A DNA stretch of 64,000 nucleotides from Grimontia marina (GCF_900060185.1 NZ_FIZY01000017.1:29887-93886); one strand, 5' to 3'. Counted from the stretch's first letter, positions 34,007 through 43,678 are shown. Made by a program: numbers and translations. The notes: generated from the letters alone by a model not told the origin.

Positions 34007-35059
34007 TCAAGTGCGCGTCTTTTGCGTTGAACCACGCACCACCGCTTCACACGGCAAGGTAATGGACTGTGGCGGTAAATGTGGATCAGCGATGTGCTCG
34101 AACAAGGCATCAATGGTACTTTGAATCATCTGCTCGTTCGGCTGACGAATCGTGGAAAGGTTGTAGGAGCGGCTTTTCGCAAGGCGAATATCATCGACGC
34201 CAACAACGCCAATATCTTCAGGCACACTCAGGCCAAGCTCATAACGTAATGCATCCATACCACCACAGGCCATGATGTCATCGGCATAAAACAACGCGTC
34301 TGGCTTTTCTGTGTGCTGGAAAATACGCAAAGTGGCATCATAGCCGGCGTCATAGCTGAACTCACCGCCTTCAACAACTTGCCACTGATTGCAGCCGCGC
34401 TCCATCAAACGGCTAATAAAACCACGTTGGCGGTCAATCGTCGCTGATGTGCCAATCGGTCCCGCCACAAAAGCCGGTTTGGTATAGCCAGCATCTAGCA
34501 GCATATCTGCCGCCATATTGCCTGCCAGCACATTGTCACAACTCACCACAGTGACACTGTTTTCACTGGAATCACGACCAAATATCACTGCCGGCGTATT
34601 CTGGGAATGACAGGCATCAACAAGCTCTTGCGGCAGTGATGCCGACGTAATGATTAGGCCATCAACGTTGTATTCCATCACCAACTCGACCGCTTCCTGA
34701 ATATCCATGTCACCGTCGACGTGGATAAGAAGGCTATGGCAGTTACGCTTTTGGATTTCAGTGGTGAAGCGGGAAAGAATGGGCAGATAAAACGGGTTGT
34801 TGAAGTCGGTCATCAAAATGCCGACAAGACTGGAGCGGGATTTAATCCCCCTCGCCAAACGGTTGGGTTTGTAGTTTAGCGATGCAGCCGCTTTGAAGAC
34901 TTTTTCGCGCAGCGGTCTGGAAATACTCGCGTCAGGATTAAACGCTCGGGAGACCGCAGAGACAGAAACGCCTGCTGCTTCAGCAACTTCAACGACAGTG
35001 ACTTTGCGCTTTTTCTGAATCGGTGCCGCTGTATCAGTGCCGGTGGTTTCTTTCGTCAT
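34007..35059 (-). CDS. LacI-family transcriptional regulator of the inositol set B genes
   Basis: 350-aa repressor-type regulator. Extended N-terminus, then the HTH at about residues 18-40 (VTVVEVAEAAGVSVSAVSRAF) with the hinge PNRLARGIKSRSSLVGIL, then a periplasmic-binding-protein-like ligand domain (GTSATIDRQRGFISRLME, DALFYADDIMACGGMDALR). It follows the ABC transporter but has its own promoter region after a terminator. A perfect TGAAAA-TG-TTTTCA palindrome lies 59 bases upstream (35118-35131), and the same sequence in the other orientation is in front of iolD. This suggests autoregulation and control of set B. The inducer is probably an inositol-derived metabolite (inference). Confidence 0.88.
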   Translation of the reverse strand: MTKETTGTDTAAPIQKKRKVTVVEVAEAAGVSVSAVSRAFNPDASISRPLREKVFKAAASLNYKPNRLARGIKSRSSLVGILMTDFNNPFYLPILSRFTTEIQKRNCHSLLIHVDGDMDIQEAVELVMEYNVDGLIITSASLPQELVDACHSQNTPAVIFGRDSSENSVTVVSCDNVLAGNMAADMLLDAGYTKPAFVAGPIGTSATIDRQRGFISRLMERGCNQWQVVEGGEFSYDAGYDATLRIFQHTEKPDALFYADDIMACGGMDALRYELGLSVPEDIGVVGVDDIRLAKSRSYNLSTIRQPNEQMIQSTIDALFEHIADPHLPPQSITLPCEAVVRGSTQKTRT

Positions 35060-35117
35060 ACGCTTTCCTGCTTACAATGCCGTTCCTTCGCCCACCCTAG
35101 GCGCAACACCATAATAA

Positions 35118-35131
35118 TGAAAATGTTTTCA
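35118..35131. promoter_or_regulatory. LacI-type operator before the regulator gene
   Basis: Perfect palindrome TGAAAA-TG-TTTTCA, close to the general LacI/PurR-family consensus TGAAAACGTTTTCA. The complement is identical to the site at 39543-39556 upstream of iolD. Confidence 0.65.
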
Positions 35132-35214
35132 GCTGTACAAGCTAGTTAAAAGCCACTTTATTAAAAAATGACTAAAAGTGCAGGTTCAGACGAACCTCAA
35201 CTCGAAGAGGCCTG

Positions 35215-35252
35215 AAAAAGAGCGCCCGACTGAGGGGGGCCGGGCGCTTTTT
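35215..35252 (-). terminator. Terminator of the ABC transporter operon
   Basis: AGCGCCCG (35221-35228) pairs with CGGGCGCT (35241-35248); T run on the minus strand. It lies between the binding-protein gene and the LacI gene, separating the two transcripts. Confidence 0.82.
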
Positions 35253-35256
35253 GGAC

Positions 35257-36225
35257 TTAGCGATATTCGCCAGCCAGTTTTTCCACCAATTCAACGTTCT
35301 CTTTAGTCACAAAGCCCGGACCAGAGTTGATGTTGTTAGATGGAGAAATACCATAGCGGTTGTAAAGAGCCAGAACCATCACTGGCACATAACCTTGCAG
35401 GAATGGCTGCTGATCGATACCCCACTGGATATTTCCGTCTTTGATGCCTTGAGCAATCTCGCCACTCAAGTCAAATGTACCGAAGTAGATCTTGCCCAGT
35501 TGACGGCTCTTATCCAACGCACGAATGGTTGGGTGAGCAGAGGTTGGGCCCAGTGTCAGAACGGCATCCGTATCAGGATTCGCACGCAGGTAAGCAGACA
35601 CTTTCTTTTCAATGCCAGTTGGATCCTGGCCCACATCGATCATCTGGCTGCCAAGCTCCACACCCAATGCATCAGCAAAACCCTGACAACGCTCTACAGA
35701 TGCTGGGTTGGTGATGTAGTGGTTAACACAGACAAAGCTTTTCACACCGTCTTTTTTAGCGCGTTTACCTGCACCGTAACCCGCATCATATTCTGGTTGT
35801 CCAACGTGGAGGATTGCACCCACGTCTTCACTTTGCTGGTGAGTACCCGAGTTGATAGTGACAACAGGAATACCTTTTTTCTTCGCTTTTTCCAGTGGAC
35901 CTTTGAGTACTTCATAGTCCGCGATGGTGGTGATAATACCGTCAGGATTAGACGCAACGGCCTGCTCGATGATGCGAGCCATATCCGCCAAATCCCCTGT
36001 GGTAGGGTTACGGTATTCCACTTCTACATTGAGCTGTTCGCCCGCTGTACCAATCGCATTCTTAATGGTGTTCCACCAAGAATCTGAGTCCGGTGCGTGG
36101 CTAATCAGGACAAAGCGCTCACCATCAGCGAGTGCAGTGCCTGGCAGCATTGCGGCCAAACTGGCTGCCATTGCTAACACAAGGACGGACGCTCTCTTTG
36201 CTACAGATTTAAGTAGGGTATTCAT
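35257..36225 (-). CDS. Sugar (inositol-type) ABC transporter substrate-binding protein
   Basis: 322-aa periplasmic binding protein of the ribose/CUT2 class (peripla_BP_4). The start is ATG 36225 behind GGAGACACCGG; it gives a signal peptide with cleavage predicted after ALA (residue ~33). Features: FVLISHAPDSDSWWNTIKNA, DGIITTIADYEVLKGPLEKA, IPVVTINSGTHQQ, and the hinge-side VLTLGPTSAHPT. Last gene of the order IolE-like, permease, ATPase, binding protein. Ligand likely inositol or a related cyclitol, by location with iolD and dehydrogenases. Confidence 0.9.
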   Translation of the reverse strand: MNTLLKSVAKRASVLVLAMAASLAAMLPGTALADGERFVLISHAPDSDSWWNTIKNAIGTAGEQLNVEVEYRNPTTGDLADMARIIEQAVASNPDGIITTIADYEVLKGPLEKAKKKGIPVVTINSGTHQQSEDVGAILHVGQPEYDAGYGAGKRAKKDGVKSFVCVNHYITNPASVERCQGFADALGVELGSQMIDVGQDPTGIEKKVSAYLRANPDTDAVLTLGPTSAHPTIRALDKSRQLGKIYFGTFDLSGEIAQGIKDGNIQWGIDQQPFLQGYVPVMVLALYNRYGISPSNNINSGPGFVTKENVELVEKLAGEYR

Positions 36226-36339
36226 CCGGTGTCTCCAAGTTATATTATTTATTGTATCCATGGGGCGAGCTGTACAGCTGCCCACCCGGTTACGGCTAAG
36301 GTTTGGGCAGCGAACCGCCCCGTCACGTTTACTAAAAGC

Positions 36340-37152
36340 CTAATTCGCAGTGGCAGCATCTGCCCGCTGGAATTCAGCCAATTCTGCTTCGAGTGATTCC
36401 AGCTCTTGTCCACCAGCCATCATCTCGAGAATTTCTTCACGGGTAACATCTTTCTTCAACCAAGTACCCAGACTCTTACCGCGGTTCAGCAGTGTGAAAC
36501 GGTCAGCGATGGGATAAGCATGGTGAACGTTGTGCGTAATCAGGATGACGGCAAGACCTTTGCCACGCGCCCTTGCAACGACTTTCAGCACATTGGCAGA
36601 CTGCTTTACACCCAGTGCTGCGGTTGGCTCATCAAGGATCAGTACTTTCGCACCAAAGTGAATTGCACGCGCAATCGCCAGACACTGACGCTCACCGCCC
36701 GACATGGTGCCAATCGGGTGTTCAGGATCACGCACGTCGATCCCCATGTCCTTCATGCCTGCCTTGGCAATTTCGTTGGCATTTTTGGTATCGAACACTT
36801 CAAAGGGGCCGATTTTCTTGGTGAGCTCACGACCCATGAAGAAGTTGCGGGTAACACTCATTAAAGGAACCAGTGCAAGGTCTTGATAAACAGTTGCAAT
36901 ACCGGCATCCAGCGCGTCACGTGGTGATTCGAAGGTGGTAGGTTTACCATTCATCAGGAATTCACCTTCTGACGGTTTATGCACACCTGCCAGGGTCTTA
37001 ATCAGGGTAGATTTACCTGCACCGTTGTCACCCAACAGACAGTGCACCTCCCCCATTTTCACCTGCATATCGATATCTTTCAGGGCAATCACCGAACCGA
37101 AGTAGCGGCTTACCTTTTTCAGTTCGAGGATAAAATTGTCTTTCTCTGCCAT
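36340..37152 (-). CDS. Sugar ABC transporter ATP-binding protein (single domain)
   Basis: 270-aa ATPase. Walker [15 protein letters not shown], signature [15 protein letters not shown], Walker [13 protein letters not shown], and the switch His in [11 protein letters not shown]2 systems such as RbsA have two fused ATPase domains (~500 aa); this one has a single domain, as in FrcA-type systems, and should act as a homodimer. Strong ribosome-binding site AGGAGAAAAACA. Between the permease and the binding protein. Confidence 0.92.
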   Translation of the reverse strand: MAEKDNFILELKKVSRYFGSVIALKDIDMQVKMGEVHCLLGDNGAGKSTLIKTLAGVHKPSEGEFLMNGKPTTFESPRDALDAGIATVYQDLALVPLMSVTRNFFMGRELTKKIGPFEVFDTKNANEIAKAGMKDMGIDVRDPEHPIGTMSGGERQCLAIARAIHFGAKVLILDEPTAALGVKQSANVLKVVARARGKGLAVILITHNVHHAYPIADRFTLLNRGKSLGTWLKKDVTREEILEMMAGGQELESLEAELAEFQRADAATAN

Positions 37153-37187
37153 TGTTTTTCTCCTGAATTCCGTTTCCTAAGCTTCTC

Positions 37188-38321
37188 TCAGCGGGCGCTC
37201 GTGACTTTCTTGCGGATGAAGTTGTTAAACAGCACTGCGATTAGAAGCATCACGCCGAGGAATACGCGGAACCAGTCAGAATCCACGCCTGTAAAGAAAA
37301 TGCCCATCTGCACCACACCGAATATCAGAGCACCGAAGAAAGCCCCAATGACCGAGCCATAACCGCCAGTCAGCAGTGCACCACCGATAACTGCCGCAAT
37401 AATGGCTTCAAATTCTTTCAGAAGACCTCGATCCGCCGCTGCTGAGCCAAATTCCAGTACCTGACAGGCCGCGAATACGGTTGCGCAGAATGCGGTGAAC
37501 ATAAATAACAGAATTTTCACACGGTCAGTCGGTACACCTACATTTTTCGCCGCGTTGGCATCGCCACCTGAAGCAAAAATCCAGTTACCAAAACGGGTAC
37601 GCAGCAGCACAAAGGAACACACAGCCGTCAGCAAGAACCACCACACCACCACCATTGGGATGCCAGTGACTATTGGAGTACCGTCAGAATAGGTTTCAAT
37701 CCACCCCGCGCTACCAAGCCAGTTAAAGAGCCCAGTCCCTATCTCGCCGCCAAACATGGCTGCCAGCCAGTCGCCTTCTGCCAGATTACCTACGCCAGAA
37801 ATGATGGTTTTGTTGGTCAGCGCAATCGACAGAGCGATTGTCAAACCACGCAGAATGAAGAGGAAAGCGAGGGAAACAATGAAGGAAGGTAGCCCGGTGC
37901 GAACCACGATGTAGCCATTGATAAAGCCAACCGCCATTGCCCCGATAAACGCAAAGATAATCGCCGCCCAGACAGGCCAGCCCCAATATACGGCAGGGAT
38001 AGCGATCATCATCCCGGCAAAGCCAATCATTGAGCCAATGGAAAGGTCGAATTCGCCAGCGATCATCAGCAAACATGCACCGACCGCGATAATTCCGAGC
38101 TGCGCTGACACCACCGTCCAGTTAACGACACCATCAGCATTGAACATGCCTGAATCCCAGGCGACGAGTGCGAAAAACGCGAATACCAGAATGGCACCGG
38201 ACACAGAGCCCAACTCCGGGCGGGATAACATACGATTGAGCACTGAAACTTTACGAACCCGCTCATCGCCTGGTGTGAGCGGCTTTGAATCTGTCCCTGA
38301 TTCGACTTCTTTTACCGACAT
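37188..38321 (-). CDS. Sugar ABC transporter permease (RbsC/FrcC type)
   Basis: 377-aa inner-membrane permease, about ten helices. CUT2 features: GIIAVGACLLMIAGEFDLSI, then SIGSMIGFAGM, the cytoplasmic coupling motif FASGGDANAAKNVGVPTDRVK, and AAVIGGALLTGGYGSVIGAF. The start is ATG 38321 behind GGAGGCAAGT; the longer frame to 38363 is rejected. The N-terminal ~45 residues are hydrophilic and cytoplasmic. Confidence 0.92.
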   Translation of the reverse strand: MSVKEVESGTDSKPLTPGDERVRKVSVLNRMLSRPELGSVSGAILVFAFFALVAWDSGMFNADGVVNWTVVSAQLGIIAVGACLLMIAGEFDLSIGSMIGFAGMMIAIPAVYWGWPVWAAIIFAFIGAMAVGFINGYIVVRTGLPSFIVSLAFLFILRGLTIALSIALTNKTIISGVGNLAEGDWLAAMFGGEIGTGLFNWLGSAGWIETYSDGTPIVTGIPMVVVWWFLLTAVCSFVLLRTRFGNWIFASGGDANAAKNVGVPTDRVKILLFMFTAFCATVFAACQVLEFGSAAADRGLLKEFEAIIAAVIGGALLTGGYGSVIGAFFGALIFGVVQMGIFFTGVDSDWFRVFLGVMLLIAVLFNNFIRKKVTSAR

Positions 38322-38401
38322 ACTTGCCTCCAAAATCCTTGCTTCATTCAGGCTTTCACCCAACTCCTTGCTGCCGGTTGACAGCTTTCTCTCACTTGCA
38401 C

Positions 38402-39301
38402 TTAAGCAACTTTTGCGATCACCGCTTTCTCAATGAACGCCCTGCTTTTTTCAGCATCGGTTTTTGCATCGCTTTTTGCTGCTGGGTCTGTGTCCTGCTC
38501 AACCGTGACCCAGCCGTTAAAGTCAATATCGATAAGTGTTTGTCTTACCTCGTCGAAATCGACACAACCCTGCCCTAACGGACAAAAAATGTTATTCCCT
38601 ATTGCAGTATAGAAATCCGTGCCAGCCTTGACGGATACCGCATGCACGTCGGCGTTAATATCTTTGAAATGCAGGTACTTAACGCGGTCTTTATAGGTAC
38701 GGAGTACTTCACTCGGATCCATGCCTGCATAAACGCAGTGACCGGTATCCACACACAACGACATCAGCTCTGGCGGTAAGTCGCGCATGGCTTTATCCAA
38801 CTCGTCGCGGTATTCAATGTAAGTGCCTGCATGGGCATGAAGCGTTGGGGTAATGCCATACTCCGCGCACACAATACCAACACCGCGCAGCGTTTCCATC
38901 ATCTCTAACCATTGCTCGTCATCCAGACGCGTTGCCGTCTCTACCTGGCCAGCCTGATCGGTGCGTGGCGATGAAACGTGGTCAATTACCACCAGAAAAT
39001 CCGCGCCCTGCTCTTTCAGGATTTGGCAAGTCACGCGGGTTTTCTCCAAAATCGCTTCGCGTTCTTCCGGCTTGTGCAAATGAACGAACAATGTGCCTGC
39101 AATCAAGCCCAATGAACGTACTGACAATGCCTCAGTGAGTGCAGCTTTATCGGTCGGCAGGTAACCCAACGGTCCCAGCTCAGTTGCGCCATATCCCGCG
39201 CCTGCAATCTCATCCAATACGGTCTGCCATGTTGGGTTTGCCGGGTTATCTGCAAACTCGATTCCCCATGAGCACGGTGCGTTGGCTATTTTCAGTTCCA
39301 A
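38402..39301 (-). CDS. IolE-like TIM-barrel isomerase/dehydratase
   Basis: 299-aa sugar-phosphate isomerase/epimerase-fold protein: IANAPCSWGIEFADNPANPT, GYGATELGPLGYLPTD, PTLHAHAGTYIEYRDEL, LCVDTGHCVYAGMDPSEV and KYLHFKDINADV, with metal-ligand Glu/Asp/His. It resembles the IolE/inosose dehydratase branch but differs clearly from iolE at 18375. The start is TTG 39301: AAGGAG lies 8 bases before it, and no ATG occurs early in the frame. It is the first gene of the minus-strand ABC operon and is divergent from iolD. Role: probably the inosose dehydratase of set B, or an epimerase for another inositol isomer. Confidence 0.82.
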   Translation of the reverse strand: MELKIANAPCSWGIEFADNPANPTWQTVLDEIAGAGYGATELGPLGYLPTDKAALTEALSVRSLGLIAGTLFVHLHKPEEREAILEKTRVTCQILKEQGADFLVVIDHVSSPRTDQAGQVETATRLDDEQWLEMMETLRGVGIVCAEYGITPTLHAHAGTYIEYRDELDKAMRDLPPELMSLCVDTGHCVYAGMDPSEVLRTYKDRVKYLHFKDINADVHAVSVKAGTDFYTAIGNNIFCPLGQGCVDFDEVRQTLIDIDFNGWVTVEQDTDPAAKSDAKTDAEKSRAFIEKAVIAKVA

Positions 39302-39425
39302 GCCAATGTCTCCTTGATTCAATGTTCCATTCCTGTTTAACGCTTTACGGCCACACCCGTTTCAAACGTCAAACCATTCAAGCTTTCGATAAATAAACTT
39401 TCCGTTAACACTTTTTAAACATTTA

Positions 39426-39439
39426 TGGTAACGATTTCA
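39426..39439. promoter_or_regulatory. Weak second LacI-type operator in the iolD divergent region
   Basis: TGGTAACGATTTCA matches 11 of 14 positions of TGAAAACGTTTTCA. It lies on the side of the minus-strand IolE-like/ABC operon, whose start is 125 bases away. Confidence 0.3.
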
Positions 39440-39542
39440 CTTTGTCAAACCAAAACGCGTCTCAAAAGTGGACTTTTCACGGGTTAATGGCGATATAGAA
39501 TGAAAAATGAGCGCTAAATCTGATTTTTTGGCTTTTTCCATT

Positions 39543-39556
39543 TGAAAACATTTTCA
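39543..39556. promoter_or_regulatory. LacI-type operator before iolD
   Basis: Perfect palindrome TGAAAA-CA-TTTTCA, the same site as 35118-35131 in the opposite orientation. It ends 51 bases before the iolD start, so a bound repressor would block the promoter or early transcript. Confidence 0.65.
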
Positions 39557-39607
39557 TTACATGACTACTATTTCATCAAACAAGGAAAATTATTGGAGAC
39601 AGCAAGG

Positions 39608-41461
39608 ATGGGAACCTTAAGGCTAACTACGGCTCAGGCGTTGGTCCGCTACCTCGCCGCACAGCAAATCGAGATTGATGGAGAGGTGGAGTCATTATTT
39701 GGCTGCGCTTTTGCGATATTTGGCCACGGTAACGTGACCTGTTTGGGGCAACAGCTGTATGAGAACCAGTCTGTTTTCCCTACTTGGCGTGGACAGAATG
39801 AGCAATCTATGGCGCTGGCTGCAGTGGCCTATGCACGTGCTCACAAGCGCCGTCGCATCGGTATTGCCACTTCGTCTGTGGGCCCTGGCGCAGCAAACAT
39901 GGTGACAGCGGCAGGCGTTGCACACACTAACCGCCTGCCCTTGCTTTTGCTTTGCGGCGATACATTCCAGTCCCGCTTGCCTGACCCGGTGCTTCAGCAA
40001 ACGGAACACTTCGCTAACCCATCGCTGACCGTGAATGATGCCTTCAAATCTGTCACTCGCTTCTGGGATCGCATCAATGCGCCGTCGCAACTAACTGTCG
40101 CATTGCCACAAGCGATTGCGACCATGTTAGACCCTGCCGATTGTGGACCTGCAATGATTGCCCTTCCGCAAGATGTGCAAGGTCAAGCATGGGATTTCCC
40201 TGAGAGCTTCTTCGAACCCAAAGTTCACCGTATCCGCCGCCCACAACCAGAAGAAGTGGATTTGGACGCAGCAGTTGAAGCGCTGAAAACTGCCAAAAAG
40301 CCTCTGATCATTGCTGGCGGCGGAGTGTTCTATTCCGGCGCACGTGACGCCTTGATTAGCTTTGCCGAGAAACACCAAATCCCGGTAGTGGAAACCATCG
40401 CAGGCCGCACTTTGCTGCCAGACGATCATCCACTGAATTGCGGCCCGATTGGCGCAACAGGGTCGGACAGCGCCAACCACATGTGTAATGACGCGGATTT
40501 AGTGCTCGCCATTGGCACCCGTTTGCAAGACTTCACCACAGGTTCATGGACACTGTTTCGCGATCCCGGCATGAAACTTATCAGCATCAACGCTGCCCGT
40601 TTTGATGCCAACAAGCACATGGCGCAATCCATCATCGCTGACGCAAAAGACACCATTGAGCCGCTTGATGCCAAGCTCGGCGATTGGACGACGGATGCTG
40701 CATGGGTTGAAAAAGGTAAGGCTGAAAAAGCGGCGTGGACAAAGATCGTTAACGGCCGCACGGCATTTGCGGAGACAACCTTACCCTCATACGCGCAGGT
40801 CGTTGGTAAGGTGAATGGTCTTATCAATGAAGGCGACCGTGTCATCACTGCTGCCGGCGGCTTACCAGCCGAAATCAACATGAACTGGCAGGCTACTTAC
40901 CCGTATTCACTGGATGTGGAATTCGGTTTCTCCTGCATGGGCTACGAAGTCGCTGCCGGTTGGGGTAACAAGATTGCCAGACCAGACCATGAATCTATTG
41001 TGATGGTCGGTGATGGTTCGTACCTGATGATGAATTCCGACATCTACAGCTCTGTACTGACCGGACACAAGATGATTGTGGTGGTGTGTGATAACGGCGG
41101 TTTCGCAGTGATCCGCAAGCTGCAAACCAACACAGGTAACACCGCTTTCAACAACCAGTTGGAAGACTGCACCACAGAGCGTGATTACGACCTACCGCGC
41201 GTAGATTTTGTCAGTCATGCAAAAGGCTTGGGCGCACATGCAGAGAAAGTCACCAGCTTGGGCGACTTTGATGCCGCTTTCGAACGTGCCAAAGCCGCAG
41301 ATCGCACCTATGTATTGGTCGTCGACATCGACGATACCAAATGGTCGTCTTGTGATGCCTGGTGGGAAGTTGGTCTGTCAGAAGTCTCTGACGATCCAAA
41401 TATCATCGAAGCCCGGGATAACTGGGAACAGGGACGTGTTAATCAGCGTCGTGGCGTGTAA
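39608..41461 (+). CDS. iolD: 3D-trihydroxycyclohexane-1,2-dione acylhydrolase (ring-opening)
   Basis: 617-aa thiamine-diphosphate enzyme that opens the ring of THcHDO to give 5-deoxy-glucuronate. Motifs: LTTAQALVRYLAAQQIEIDG, FAIFGHGNVTCLGQQL, GIATSSVGPGAANMVTAAGV, and the ThDP-binding GDGSYLMMNSDIYSS with a following Asn. The start is ATG 39608 behind GGAG; the frame from 39542 begins inside the operator. This is the only iolD in the window, so set A (which lacks one) must share it. First gene of a six-gene operon ending at 46622. Confidence 0.95.
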   Translation: MGTLRLTTAQALVRYLAAQQIEIDGEVESLFGCAFAIFGHGNVTCLGQQLYENQSVFPTWRGQNEQSMALAAVAYARAHKRRRIGIATSSVGPGAANMVTAAGVAHTNRLPLLLLCGDTFQSRLPDPVLQQTEHFANPSLTVNDAFKSVTRFWDRINAPSQLTVALPQAIATMLDPADCGPAMIALPQDVQGQAWDFPESFFEPKVHRIRRPQPEEVDLDAAVEALKTAKKPLIIAGGGVFYSGARDALISFAEKHQIPVVETIAGRTLLPDDHPLNCGPIGATGSDSANHMCNDADLVLAIGTRLQDFTTGSWTLFRDPGMKLISINAARFDANKHMAQSIIADAKDTIEPLDAKLGDWTTDAAWVEKGKAEKAAWTKIVNGRTAFAETTLPSYAQVVGKVNGLINEGDRVITAAGGLPAEINMNWQATYPYSLDVEFGFSCMGYEVAAGWGNKIARPDHESIVMVGDGSYLMMNSDIYSSVLTGHKMIVVVCDNGGFAVIRKLQTNTGNTAFNNQLEDCTTERDYDLPRVDFVSHAKGLGAHAEKVTSLGDFDAAFERAKAADRTYVLVVDIDDTKWSSCDAWWEVGLSEVSDDPNIIEARDNWEQGRVNQRRGV

Positions 41462-41481
41462 TAACAACAAGGAGAACACGC

Positions 41482-42657
41482 ATGTTTAACGAAGAATTCC
41501 AGCTAGATGCACCGATCCGTTGGGGAATGGTTGGCGGTGGCCGCGGGAGTGAGATTGGTTACTCGCACCGCGCTGCAGCCCAGCGTGACCGTCTGTTTAC
41601 CTTCGTTGCAGCGGCACTGGATTTAGATGCAGAACGTGGACGCGACTTCGGGACCAAGCTGGGTCTCGCTCCCGAGCGCTGCTATCCCGACTATAAAACC
41701 CTGTTTGCAGAAGAAGCCAAGCGCGAAGATGGGATTCAGGCTGTGTCTATCGCCACGCCAAACTCTACCCACTATGAAATTGCCAAAGCGGCGCTGGAAG
41801 CAGGTTTGCACGTGATTTGTGAAAAGCCCGCCACCATTCATGTTGAAGATGCACTTGAACTGAAAGCCTTGGCAGAAAAGCAAAATAAGATGCTGGCAGT
41901 GATGTATGGCTACACCGGATTCCAGATGGTGCATCAGGCGCGCGAAATGGTGCGTCGCGGTGACATCGGCGCCGTGCGCGTTATTCAAATGTCTTTCGCC
42001 CACGGTTTCCACAACACCGAGATTGAGAAAAACAGCCCGGGCGCAAAATGGCGCATGAACCCAGAGGTGTCCGGACCAAGTTTCATTATTGGCGATTGCG
42101 GTACGCATCCGTTTTACATGGCCGGCATGATCACGGGGCTAAAAGTGAAGTCCCTGATGTGTTCACGCCAGAGCTTTATCGAATCCCGCGCGCCGTTGGA
42201 AGACAACGCTCATGTGTTGTTCCAATTTGAAGGTGGAGCAGTCGGCACACTGTGGGCGAGCGCCATCAACAGCGGCTCAATGCATCAGCAGAAAGTCCGC
42301 ATTGTTGGCGAGAAAGCCAGCCTCGAATGGTGGGATGAATATCCAAACCAGCTTCGCTATGAAGTTCAGGGGGAACCGGTCCGCATTCTTGAGCGTGGTA
42401 TGGGCTATCTGCACAACGACGATCCTGGCGTTTCCGCCAATCGTCAAGGCGGTGGTCATGCTGAAGGTTTCTTCGAGTCCTGGGCAAACCTTTATCACCG
42501 CTACGCACTCGCGATTGATGCCTACAACCGCAATGATAAAGCCTTCCTTGAAAGTCATTGGTACCCGGATATCGACGGTGGTATCGATGGCGTGAAGATG
42601 GTGAATGCCTGTGTGAAATCGGCCGATAACGGTGCCGTTTGGGTGGACTATGACTGA
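41482..42657 (+). CDS. Gfo/Idh/MocA oxidoreductase 1 of set B
   Basis: 391-aa NAD(P)-dependent oxidoreductase, longer than IolG (329 aa). Rossmann motif WGMVGGGRGSEIGYSHRAAA, EKP motif HVICEKPATIHVEDAL, and active-site GDCGTHPFYMAGMITGLK. It belongs to the ~390-aa subgroup seen with cyclitol and sugar-acid clusters. It shows general similarity to the second oxidoreductase at 45453 and is presumably a paralog. Likely job: oxidation or epimerisation of an inositol isomer (for example scyllo- or chiro-). AAGGAGAACACGC precedes the ATG. It overlaps iolC2 by 8 bases. Confidence 0.85.
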   Translation: MFNEEFQLDAPIRWGMVGGGRGSEIGYSHRAAAQRDRLFTFVAAALDLDAERGRDFGTKLGLAPERCYPDYKTLFAEEAKREDGIQAVSIATPNSTHYEIAKAALEAGLHVICEKPATIHVEDALELKALAEKQNKMLAVMYGYTGFQMVHQAREMVRRGDIGAVRVIQMSFAHGFHNTEIEKNSPGAKWRMNPEVSGPSFIIGDCGTHPFYMAGMITGLKVKSLMCSRQSFIESRAPLEDNAHVLFQFEGGAVGTLWASAINSGSMHQQKVRIVGEKASLEWWDEYPNQLRYEVQGEPVRILERGMGYLHNDDPGVSANRQGGGHAEGFFESWANLYHRYALAIDAYNRNDKAFLESHWYPDIDGGIDGVKMVNACVKSADNGAVWVDYD

Positions 42658-43678
42658 TTCCATTCACCTTTCAGATTGGCAGGCCAACAGCGACCGTCCG
42701 ATAGACGTTATCTGTTTGGGCCGCGCTGGGGTCGATTTTTACGGCAATACGGACGGTGCAGACTTCAACGCTGAATACAGCTTCAAAAAATGCGTCGGCG
42801 GATCGCCTGCGAATGTAGCGATTGGTCTTGCGGAGCTTGGCGCCAAAGCAGGCTTTATTTCCTGTCTGACGGATGATGCCCAGGGGCGTTATGTCCGCTC
42901 TCACATGGCAGGGAAAGGGATTAATCTGGATGGTGTGGCTACGCTCACAGGTGAGTACCGTACCAGCCTTGCTGTGGCAGAGTTGCGTCCAGAGCCCGAA
43001 GTGGTGATTTACCGTAATAACGCGGCTGACCTTGCGCTCTGTGTTGAACACATAGACAGCAGCTACCTCAGCAACGCCCGATGTCTGTTTGTTTCCGGCA
43101 CAGCGCTGTCCACCAGCCCTTCACGAGAAGCGACCTTCTGTGCCATGCAAATGGCGCAGCTGGCCGGCACTCTGGTGGTGCTCGATCTCGACTATCGTCC
43201 CTACTCTTGGGCGTCGCCGAAAGATCCCCCACACTTCTACCGTCTCGCCGCATCCTTCAGTGATGTGGTGATTGGTAACCGCGAAGAATTCGAAGTGATG
43301 GGCATTCCCCATGATATCGAAGACAGCCATGTCAGCGCTGCCTCAGAGCTTTTAAGTGGCAGTACTGAGCTTGTTATCGTCAAAGGTGGTGCTGAAGGCT
43401 GTGAGGTCTTTGGTTTGGATAGCAACGACAACCTTTCCAGCCACTCACAACCTATATTCAAAGTAGAAGCACGCAAACCTTATGGTGCAGGAGATGCTTT
43501 CGCCGCCGGCCTGCTTTTTGGTTTGCTAAATCAATATTGTTTACAAGACGCCGTGGCTTTAGGGGCTGCAAACGCTGCCATCAATGTCACTGGTGATACC
43601 TGCGCAGATGCTATGTCATCACTTGCGCCACTCCAGGAATTTATGCGCAACCGTGGCTATACATTTGCCACAGACTAA
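42650..43678 (+). CDS. Stand-alone 5-dehydro-2-deoxygluconokinase
   Basis: 342-aa PfkB-family kinase. RPIDVICLGRAGVDFYGNTD resembles the start of the fused IolC; GGSPANVAIGLAELGAKAGF, LVVLDLDYRPYSW and the catalytic GAGDAFAAGLLFGLLN follow. It has no DUF2090 domain; a class II aldolase two genes later would take that role. The ATG at 42650 overlaps the previous stop (ATGACTGA). A second IolC-type kinase beside the fusion at 19276-21219. Confidence 0.88.
   Translation: MTDSIHLSDWQANSDRPIDVICLGRAGVDFYGNTDGADFNAEYSFKKCVGGSPANVAIGLAELGAKAGFISCLTDDAQGRYVRSHMAGKGINLDGVATLTGEYRTSLAVAELRPEPEVVIYRNNAADLALCVEHIDSSYLSNARCLFVSGTALSTSPSREATFCAMQMAQLAGTLVVLDLDYRPYSWASPKDPPHFYRLAASFSDVVIGNREEFEVMGIPHDIEDSHVSAASELLSGSTELVIVKGGAEGCEVFGLDSNDNLSSHSQPIFKVEARKPYGAGDAFAAGLLFGLLNQYCLQDAVALGAANAAINVTGDTCADAMSSLAPLQEFMRNRGYTFATD

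Noticed and set aside
35251..36087. 278-codon plus-strand frame across the ABC binding-protein gene
   Set aside because: Exactly antisense to a clear periplasmic binding protein; no start signal or recognisable domain.
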